This document shows positions 16,334 to 23,274 of a DNA stretch of 27,728 nt, one piece after another. Position 1 is the first letter of the stretch. The number at the start of each line of letters is the position of its first letter. A program made the position numbers and the translations under genes. The notes beneath the pieces are model-generated. The model had not been told where the DNA came from. It saw nothing but the letters and a program-made list of their open reading frames with translations, and did no database searches. Source of the stretch: Stentor coeruleus. Lineage: Eukaryota > Ciliophora > Heterotrichea > Heterotrichida > Stentoridae. The stretch lies in NCBI GenBank assembly GCA_001970955.1, contig MPUH01000973.1, positions 1-27,728 of the forward strand, written 5' to 3'.

Positions 16334-18793
16334 ATGGAGATCCGTGAGGATGAAATCATAACCCACAATATCTTTCATCAAGGAATCCCGGGTGATTTTT
16401 CATCTCTTCCAAATGAACATTGCCTATACTGTGGGGTCTGTAATCCACTTAGTATCGCTAGGTGTGATACCTGCAAATATTGGTTCTGTAATGGCACTGC
16501 ACCAGGAAAATCAGGATCTCACATAATCCATCACCTTCAGAAAAGCAACCATAAAACCCTTTTCGGTCATAAAGAAAACCCTAAGCACAACGGTATATTT
16601 GAATGTGAAGAATGTCATAACAAAAACTGTTTTAATTTGCAAGTAACTTCAAATCTTCAAGTCTTATGCCGTATGTGTGCCATAAAAAGTCGCTTTAAAA
16701 ATCCAGATTTAACTTTTACTGAATTGATCGAACAACAAAAAATCAATTCAATAAAAATATCTGGTTTAAATCCTGAAGACAGTCAAAAAGCTGAGAAAGC
16801 TTCAACTCAACAGATTAGAAAAATCGAAGAAAATCTTAAATCGCAAAGAGACCCTTATCAAGATATTGAAAATGAAAATCCAGTCAAAGATAATCAGTTA
16901 AGAATTAAACTCAGGTATGATTCTCTTAATGATTATTATACAATAATGTCATTGTTGTTGGATAAAGATTTGAATTACAATAGAAAACTTAAAGATGAGC
17001 TTAAAATTAGAGAGCTTAGTTTAGCTATGAATGATAATGGACTTGGGAAATTTACTTTTCATTCATTGGATTATGGAATTAAACTTAGTCATGGAAGTTA
17101 TATTGAATTACAAATAGGATCAGTGTATTATAATGCTGTTGTTGTTTTTATTGAAGATAAAACAGAAATTGTTCATATAAAACTTATTGGTAGAGCGGGT
17201 ATTATAAGTAAAGGAATATATGAGTTTAATTTATCAGTAAAATTCACAGAAGTTCCATACGTCAGAATGTTCGATGCCCTTTTCGGCTTCAAAGATGGAT
17301 ATGCCGATCCTACCCTAGTAAACTTGATTCTTGGAAAATCACTAGAAAACCCTAAAGTCCCAATCAATCTTACTAAAAAACTAAAAGTTCCAGGTATCGA
17401 GCCATTAAACCCTTCCCAAAAACTTTGTGCCCGAAATGCTTTAACCAGTTCATTTTCTCTTATCCAAGGTCCACCAGGTACAGGTAAAACTCATACACTA
17501 GCAGCAATAGTATATCATCTTGTTCAAAACCTTGATCTTGATTCAAAAATTTTAGTCTGCTCATCATCTAATGTTGCTGTCGATAACGTAGTAGAAAGGA
17601 TTGCAAAAACTGGAGTCAAAGTAATAAAAATCTGTTCAAGACTTAGAGAAAAAATACCATCTCTTATTGATGCATATTGTTTACATACAAAACTTAAAGA
17701 GTATATATCAAAAATGCATCCTGAATTTATTTCTGAATATGAAGCAAAAGCAGAATATGGGGAAAATATATCTCAGAAATCGTATAAGAAATATATAAAA
17801 TATACAAAAGATGCAATTTCTCAAATTTTTATTGATGTTAAAGTTGTGTGTTGCACTAATGTTGTTGCTGGGGATGATAGACTAGGACAGTTTTATTATG
17901 ATACAGTGTTAATTGATGAAGCGAATCAAGCAACTGAACCAGAGATTTTGATACCTTTACTTAATGGATGTTCAAGGTTTATACTTGCTGGTGATCAGAT
18001 GCAATTGGGCCCAGTGACTTTGTGTAGGTCTTCGTTGTATGGTGGATTAAATAGATCGCTTTTTACTAGACTTATCGATCTTGGAATGGAACCAAATGTC
18101 CTCAACATCCAATACCGTATGCACCCTGCTTTAAGTAAATTCCCAACCGAATTCTTTTACCAAAGCATCCTAATTGATGGAGTAAACATCGAAGAAAGAA
18201 AAGATCAGAAATTACGAACAATGATTTGGCCAAGTTCTATACCACTAATCTTTATCGACCATAAATCTTTTGAAGGTAACTCAGGAGCTGGTAAATCATT
18301 CGTAAATTCAAATGAAGCTTTTATAGTGTTTGAATGCGTAAAAACTCTTATAAATGCTGGAATAGATTCAAAAAGACTAGTTGTCCTTACCCCATACGAT
18401 GGTCAAAAAAGGTATATAATTGAAATTATGAATGAAGCAAAAATCAATATAGAAACATGTAATATTGATGAATTTCAAGGTAAAGAAATGGATTATGTTA
18501 TATTTTCACTTGTAAGGTCAAATGAAGTTGGAGATTTAGGTTTTCTTAATGATTTTAAAAGAATGAATGTGGCTATTACTAGGGCAAGATATGGGATGAT
18601 TATTATTGGTTCATCTGATGTATTAGCTAGGTCTAAGCTATGGGGACATCTTATTAAACATTATTCAGATAACAATTTGATATTTGAAGGAACTTTTGGC
18701 AGACTTAGAGCGAAAAAAGTACTGGTTGGAGAACTGGAACCATATAATTTTGTCCGTGCTTTTCCGTATGCTGATAGTTTAGTAGATAATTAG
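16334..18793 (+). CDS. UPF1: UPF1 RNA helicase, nonsense-mediated decay
   Basis: 819 residues. Residues about 28-122 form the Cys/His-rich UPF2-binding domain: HCLYCGVCNPLSIARC, WFCNG, GSHIIHHLQKS, CEECHNKNCF and CRMCA parallel human UPF1. The 1B region follows. The superfamily 1 helicase core has GPPGTGKT (379-386), DEANQATEPE (from 528), GDQMQLGPV, QYRMHP (593-598), TPYDGQ, DEFQGKEMDYVIFSLVRSN (from 712) and NVAITRARYG. All ATPase motifs look intact, so it should be active. In other eukaryotes UPF1 binds terminating ribosomes and removes mRNAs with premature stops. The human protein (about 1,120 residues) has a long SQ-rich phosphorylated tail; here the protein ends soon after the helicase core, as in compact UPF1 proteins. 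The gene has no visible intron. Confidence 0.97.
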   Translation: MEIREDEIITHNIFHQGIPGDFSSLPNEHCLYCGVCNPLSIARCDTCKYWFCNGTAPGKSGSHIIHHLQKSNHKTLFGHKENPKHNGIFECEECHNKNCFNLQVTSNLQVLCRMCAIKSRFKNPDLTFTELIEQQKINSIKISGLNPEDSQKAEKASTQQIRKIEENLKSQRDPYQDIENENPVKDNQLRIKLRYDSLNDYYTIMSLLLDKDLNYNRKLKDELKIRELSLAMNDNGLGKFTFHSLDYGIKLSHGSYIELQIGSVYYNAVVVFIEDKTEIVHIKLIGRAGIISKGIYEFNLSVKFTEVPYVRMFDALFGFKDGYADPTLVNLILGKSLENPKVPINLTKKLKVPGIEPLNPSQKLCARNALTSSFSLIQGPPGTGKTHTLAAIVYHLVQNLDLDSKILVCSSSNVAVDNVVERIAKTGVKVIKICSRLREKIPSLIDAYCLHTKLKEYISKMHPEFISEYEAKAEYGENISQKSYKKYIKYTKDAISQIFIDVKVVCCTNVVAGDDRLGQFYYDTVLIDEANQATEPEILIPLLNGCSRFILAGDQMQLGPVTLCRSSLYGGLNRSLFTRLIDLGMEPNVLNIQYRMHPALSKFPTEFFYQSILIDGVNIEERKDQKLRTMIWPSSIPLIFIDHKSFEGNSGAGKSFVNSNEAFIVFECVKTLINAGIDSKRLVVLTPYDGQKRYIIEIMNEAKINIETCNIDEFQGKEMDYVIFSLVRSNEVGDLGFLNDFKRMNVAITRARYGMIIIGSSDVLARSKLWGHLIKHYSDNNLIFEGTFGRLRAKKVLVGELEPYNFVRAFPYADSLVDN

Positions 18794-18939
18794 ATTTTAT
18801 TTAGTTTTAGAATAAAATTCATGTTTGAGTGTTTATGAGAGTTTTGTAAAAAATAAGGAAATGCTGAATTGGTAGATATGATTGTATTTGTATTAAAAAA
18901 TATCATTTGTAAATTATTATTGTCGCTATGATTTTTGAA

Positions 18940-19300
18940 TCTCTGATATGTTTTAGGCTTAGAAAAGAGCTTATCAACTTTTGGAATTTGGATAAAAAAA
19001 TAGACTTAGAAATCAATTAGATTATAAAAGAAATCATTCTTGATAAATTAGAGATATTTTATAATTTTTTTTTGTGCTGAGACAATATGCGAACAAATTA
19101 TCGAATATAAGTTTTTTTACTTCATGTGACATAAATCTAATAGGCAAATAGAAACTGATGAAATCAGAGAATCGCTTGATTATTTTACAAAGGATCAATT
19201 TGTGAAATGGAGAAAGTAATTAGTCAATGCGATCTTAATGGTGATACTAAAATATTATTTTTTAATATGTTTAAAGTACTTAAATCTCTGAATAAACTTA
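18940..19300 (+). pseudogene. Decayed C-terminal EF-hand part of a CDPK gene
   Basis: The plus strand gives pieces that line up in order with the EF-hand half of the intact gene downstream. NLDKKIDLEIN then IIKEI matches NIDKEIDRIVNE. A later frame IETDEIRESLD matches FIEAHELRDALS. EKVISQCDLNGDTKI matches EALIRECDTNGDGVI, the last EF loop. In-frame stops and at least two frame changes separate the pieces, and no kinase domain remains in front. None of the stops fits a 15-nt intron. It looks like a tandem relative reduced to its 3' end. Ends are approximate. Confidence 0.65.
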
Positions 19301-19387
19301 TTTAGTATTTATTATATATAAAAAAAGATTAGTATTCAATTATTAATAATAGGATCTGTGGCATCCAATAATAGTTATAATTTTGAT

Positions 19388-20788
19388 ATGATGAAAGCCT
19401 TCAATAGTGCTGACCTTCCTCAGAAACCAGATGATTATGTTAAGATAAACTATAAGCTGGGTTCTAACTTAAGCACATCTAAATATAGATGTTTATGCAA
19501 AGCTAAACATCTGCCTACTGGGGATAAAAGGATTATAAGGATTATTTCAAAATTTTGTAAACGCTATGCAACTTGTCAAGGCAGAATATTATCAGAAATA
19601 GAAGTGTATTTGAAAATCGACCACCCAAATCTTGGATCTATGTGTGAGTATTTCCAGGATTCTAAAAATGTTTATATTGTCATGCAAAGATTTTCTGGAG
19701 GAAGTCTTTATAAGATACTTCTTTCACAAGGTTTACATACAGAAGCTAACTGTGCAGGATATATGCGGCAGCTTTTTTCTGCTTTAAGATATTTACACTC
19801 TTTAAAAATAGCATTTTGTGACTTAAAGCTTGAAAACTTGGTATTCGTTTCTGATAATTCTAACTATAATCTTAAACTTGTAAGCTTTTATTATTCTCAA
19901 GTTATTCGTCCAAATGAAACTCTTAGGGCAAAAGTTGGATCACCTTTTTACATAGCTCCTGAAGTCTTATCTGGAGAATATACAGAAAAATGTGATTTAT
20001 GGAGTGCTGGGGTATTATTATACATAATGCTTGGTGGAAGTGCTCCATTTACAGGAAGAGCTGAATATGAGATTTTTAATAATATACAAAGAGGTGAGTA
20101 TAATTTTTCTTCAAAATGTTGGAATGAGATAAGTGAGAAAGCTAAAGATCTTATAAGAAAACTACTTGTAAAAGACCCTAGAGATAGGATTTCAGCAAGT
20201 GATGCATTGAATCATCCATGGTTATCTGTAAGTATACCTCAAACACCAACAAGAGAAGAATCAGCTCAATACATAGCAAATTTATCTCAATTTAAATCTA
20301 GTCAAAAACTCAAAAAAACTTTTCTCCGATATATTTCCTCGTATTTTATAGTTGGAGAAGAACGTGAAGAGATATTAAAACTTTTTAATTTCCTTGATGT
20401 AGACAAAAATGGGATGATTTCTAGGGTGGAGCTTAAAAGAGGTATGCTAAAACTTTTTGGGAAAAGATTCAAAAATATTGATAAGGAAATTGATAGAATA
20501 GTCAATGAATGCGATTTAGATAGATCAGGTGAATTGAGTTTTAATGAATTTGTTATCGCCGCTTTGGGTCAACAGAAATTAATTACCCAAAGTAGAATGG
20601 AAGCGGTTTTTAAATCAATTGACTTGGATAATAATGGGTTTATTGAAGCACATGAACTAAGAGATGCACTTTCTAGAAGTGTTGTTAGTAATGATACTGA
20701 TTGGGAAGCGCTTATTAGAGAATGTGATACAAATGGAGATGGAGTTATTGATTTGCAAGAATTTCTTAGTTTGATGAATAATAGTTAG
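19388..20788 (+). CDS. CDPK-like calcium sensor with a degenerate (probably dead) kinase domain
   Basis: 466 residues from the first ATG (19388); an in-frame GTG 30 bp upstream is not a eukaryotic start. Residues about 18-277 are a protein kinase fold close to calcium-dependent protein kinases, with GSPFYIAPEVL, EKCDLWSAGVLLYIMLGGSAPF and DRISASDALNHPW intact. Three key sites have changed. The ATP-binding Lys is Arg51 (RIIRIISK in place of RAIKIISK). HRD is Phe143-Cys-Asp145, with the Asp kept. DFG is Ser166-Phe-Tyr168, so the magnesium-binding Asp is lost. The glycine loop (LGSNLSTSKY) is also degenerate. Four EF-hand loops (337-348, 376-387, 412-423, 447-458) are canonical with Asp at 1 and Glu at 12. 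The likely role is a calcium-controlled scaffold or regulator; this is inference. There is no N-terminal MG myristoylation site. Confidence 0.9.
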   Translation: MMKAFNSADLPQKPDDYVKINYKLGSNLSTSKYRCLCKAKHLPTGDKRIIRIISKFCKRYATCQGRILSEIEVYLKIDHPNLGSMCEYFQDSKNVYIVMQRFSGGSLYKILLSQGLHTEANCAGYMRQLFSALRYLHSLKIAFCDLKLENLVFVSDNSNYNLKLVSFYYSQVIRPNETLRAKVGSPFYIAPEVLSGEYTEKCDLWSAGVLLYIMLGGSAPFTGRAEYEIFNNIQRGEYNFSSKCWNEISEKAKDLIRKLLVKDPRDRISASDALNHPWLSVSIPQTPTREESAQYIANLSQFKSSQKLKKTFLRYISSYFIVGEEREEILKLFNFLDVDKNGMISRVELKRGMLKLFGKRFKNIDKEIDRIVNECDLDRSGELSFNEFVIAALGQQKLITQSRMEAVFKSIDLDNNGFIEAHELRDALSRSVVSNDTDWEALIRECDTNGDGVIDLQEFLSLMNNS

Positions 20789-20796
20789 TATAAATA

Positions 20797-21228
20797 ATGG
20801 ATTCATTTAGAAAATCAACAGAAACAGTAAAAAATCTTAAGTGTGCAGTTTGTGGCAAAAGCTTCAAGTACAAGTCGAAGCTATCTCGTCACGAACTGAC
20901 TCATACAAAAACTAAGAATTTTGACTGTAGATATTGTGGAAAGAAATTTTCTTTAACCTACAACCTCAAAGTTCATATAAGAATACACCTTGGATTAAAG
21001 CCATTCAAATGCAGGTATCCAGGTTGTGAAAAAGCATTTACTCAATCTAACAACTTAACTGTTCATTATAAGATTCATAACACTGAAAAATTGTTCCCTG
21101 AACCTCCTGAATTCCTTCAACACATTAGACAATCTTTGCTAAATAAAATAAACACTCAAGAGCATGTTAATGATGAAAACAGTGATTTTGAAATCGAAAC
21201 TACGATGAGTGAAGCTGACTTACTATAA
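20797..21228 (+). CDS. Three-finger C2H2 zinc finger protein
   Basis: 143 residues. Three C2H2 fingers at about 15-92: CAVCGKSFKYKSKLSRHELTH, CRYCGKKFSLTYNLKVHIRIH and the C-x4-C finger CRYPGCEKAF, then HYKIH. The linkers (TKTKNFD, LGLKPFK) resemble the TGEKPF type of DNA-binding finger arrays, so binding to a specific DNA site is likely. The acidic tail (NDENSDFEIETTMSEADLL) could be an activation or interaction segment. The start codon is only 8 bp after the stop of the CDPK-like gene, so its promoter or 5' UTR must overlap that gene, or the two share a transcript. Confidence 0.88.
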   Translation: MDSFRKSTETVKNLKCAVCGKSFKYKSKLSRHELTHTKTKNFDCRYCGKKFSLTYNLKVHIRIHLGLKPFKCRYPGCEKAFTQSNNLTVHYKIHNTEKLFPEPPEFLQHIRQSLLNKINTQEHVNDENSDFEIETTMSEADLL

Positions 21229-21562
21229 TAAACTGATTAATCAGTATCCCCCCTAAGTTTTTAATTTTTGGAAAACTATTTACTATTAGGTATGTAGAGA
21301 TTATGTTTTTCTTTTATTTAAATTATATTTTTGTTATTGATGAAGAAAAGCTTAAGATTTTTTTTAGTAAGTAAAGGGTTTCATATATGTTTGAATATAA
21401 TTATTTTAGATGTTTTGTCTATGATGGTTAGGGTTGCTATAAGTTTAAAGTAAAGCTTTTATTTAAAATACTAAGATAAAAAATAGAGGAATTTTTAAAA
21501 GTATTATTAGTCTAAGTTAGGAGAGCACATATATCATAATTGTAAAACATTCCACATAAACT
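21229..21562. other. Intergenic region between convergent genes
   Basis: Contains the 3' flanks of the C2H2 gene and EMC6. A perfect 14-bp palindrome, ACTGATTAATCAGT, lies at 21232-21245 just after the C2H2 stop; it could be a 3' end element or chance. The rest is AT-rich with no frame. Confidence 0.5.
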
Positions 21563-21865
21563 TTACATCCAAGTCAAAATGTATTCCATCATTTCGTTTT
21601 TCCAAGAAGAAATCACTTCACTATAGCCAGTATAATAAAGAGAAAGGCTTCCTCCAAGTTTGAAATTATAAATAAGAGTTCTAATTATTCCATATATAAC
21701 AAAGACTAAAAAGCCTAATAACCCATCAAAACCTAATACTCCTGATACAATCCCTGCAGTAATAGCAAGCCAAATACGACTAAATATTCTTTACAAGTTT
21801 CCAAGAGCCTGATTGTTTATAGTTTTAGCTTCCATAAGATAGCTTACTTTTTTCCTATATGGCAT
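21563..21865 (-). CDS. EMC6: ER membrane protein complex subunit 6
   Basis: Exons 21865-21795 and 21779-21563 encode 95 residues. The intron splits the gene into two frames too short to notice. The spliced protein reads NNQALGNFRIWLAITAGIVS and then GVLGFDGLLGFLVFVIYGII, matching the conserved N...L...R....GxxAGILGLTGLxGFIFY core of EMC6. A third hydrophobic stretch and a short tail follow. The family is usually about 105-110 residues with three membrane segments, so the size fits. EMC6 is a core subunit of the ER complex that inserts membrane proteins. It is convergent with the C2H2 gene and lies downstream of the secreted coiled-coil gene on the same strand. Confidence 0.9.
21780..21794 (-). 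other. 15-nt intron in EMC6
   Basis: Sense sequence GTAAAGAATATTTAG. Retention gives an in-frame TAA right after Leu; removal gives GNFRIWLAITAG and a full EMC6. Confidence 0.92.
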
Positions 21866-22000
21866 ATATATAATCCTTTAGTTATTAGTTTATAAATAGC
21901 TTATTTTATATATAAAATAACTTAAAATACTTTCTCTCATATTAGATTCTTTTAAATATATACAAAAATACTCCCTTTTATTCTAAACCTTTTACTCTAT

Positions 22001-22807
22001 TTACTCTAATTGTTTTTCAATATCTTTTACTGCATCAATAATTTTCTGAGCCTTTTCGCATTGTATCTTCTTTGTATTAATAAGATCATTTACAGCATCT
22101 AACTGTGGCTTGACCAGATTTAAATAACTTTCAACTTGTACCCTTTCCGATTTAATAACCTCAATTGTTTTTTCGATTTGCGACTTTTCAGTATACAAAT
22201 CGCTTAGAACATTAGACACAAGAGGTTTTTCTGTATTTAAATCGTTTTTATTAAAACTCTTTCCAACTTCTAATGATTTTTTTATTGAAACAATATGCTC
22301 TAAGACCTCAGAAACATGTTCTGAATCAGCACCAACAAGTTTTTCTAAGTAATCAATAGCATTTTGGATTTCTTGTATTTGTTGCTGATTCTCATCAAGT
22401 TCTTGACTCTTATTAACTTGTTCTTCTATATTATTTTGATCAATTTCTATGATTTTATCAGTGAATTGGTTGATTTTTTCGTTAACTTCTTCAAGTTTTT
22501 CTTGTAAATCTTCAGTGTTATCAAGTAACTCAAGTTGTTTTTCATTTTTTACTATTATTTCTTGTAATAAAGCTCCTTCATTAGCATATTTTGCTATGAA
22601 TTCTTCGCATTGACTTGTGAAATCAGAAATATATGTTTTTTCTTCAGATAGCAATTGAGAGATAAGAGATTTTATATCTGAGTTTTGGTCTTTTGAAGTT
22701 GTTTGAAGGAAGAAACTTTGGGTCAGCATATCGCCTAGATCTAGGTCTTCATAGTTTCCTCGAAGATTTGCTGAGGATAATGCTATAGTTAGGAGAAAGG
22801 TCAACAT
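22001..22807 (-). CDS. Secreted or lumenal coiled-coil protein
   Basis: 268 residues, family not recognised. It starts with a signal peptide (MLTFLLTIALSSANL, likely cut after residue 13-15). The rest has no membrane segment and consists of Glu/Gln/Lys/Ile-rich heptad-like sequence from about 45 to 268 with short breaks. Examples are LQEKLEEVNEKINQFTDKII and IQEIQNAIDYLEKLVG. Two cysteines (CEEF near 67 and CEKA near 252) could form a disulfide in the lumen. Such proteins in ciliates include contents of secretory granules and cortical alveoli, but nothing in the sequence proves this. Confidence 0.75.
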   Translation of the reverse strand: MLTFLLTIALSSANLRGNYEDLDLGDMLTQSFFLQTTSKDQNSDIKSLISQLLSEEKTYISDFTSQCEEFIAKYANEGALLQEIIVKNEKQLELLDNTEDLQEKLEEVNEKINQFTDKIIEIDQNNIEEQVNKSQELDENQQQIQEIQNAIDYLEKLVGADSEHVSEVLEHIVSIKKSLEVGKSFNKNDLNTEKPLVSNVLSDLYTEKSQIEKTIEVIKSERVQVESYLNLVKPQLDAVNDLINTKKIQCEKAQKIIDAVKDIEKQLE

Positions 22808-23274
22808 TTAAATTTCAACGGAAAAAAATATGAAAAAAGATAGCATTTGGAAAATGAGGGTTTAGGGTTTTTGTGATTTCTGTTATAATATTTCAATTGA
22901 GAGTATGCTTTAAAAGAATAATTTTTTGTGGATAGGAGATTTTATGGGGTTTTGATTGTGAAATTTTATGGATTTTTTAAGTGTAATTTAATATGGAATT
23001 CTTAATTTTTGATACTTGCATTTAGGTTTAGGGAATGTAGGTAGGATGATTTTTGTTGTTTTTAGATTTACTAAGATTTTTATGGTTTGATAAATATATA
23101 GGATTTTTTTTAGAGATTTATGATTTGATATTATTTTGTATTTTTTAGTTGTGAAGATATTTTGGAAGATTTTTATATAAAATTGTTTTAAATGTTGGGA
23201 TTATTTTAAATACTTGGGTTTTAGAATCTCAGTTAGGAAATAAATCTTTATTCTGCATAGATGAAAAATAAAAT
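22808..23274. other. Divergent intergenic region, almost free of C on the plus strand
   Basis: It separates the secreted coiled-coil gene (minus) from the CAP-G gene (plus), so it should hold both promoters. About 22861-23220 is T- and G-rich with very few C; two 60-base lines have none. No open frame, repeat or RNA gene seen. Confidence 0.6.

Noticed and set aside
17237..17252. GTAA...AG 16-nt segment inside UPF1
   Set aside because: The reading frame is continuous and conserved-looking through it; removal would shift the frame.
19358..19387. GTG as start of the CDPK-like gene
   Set aside because: Non-ATG starts are not expected in a nuclear ciliate gene; the frame is just open upstream and the first ATG is at 19388.
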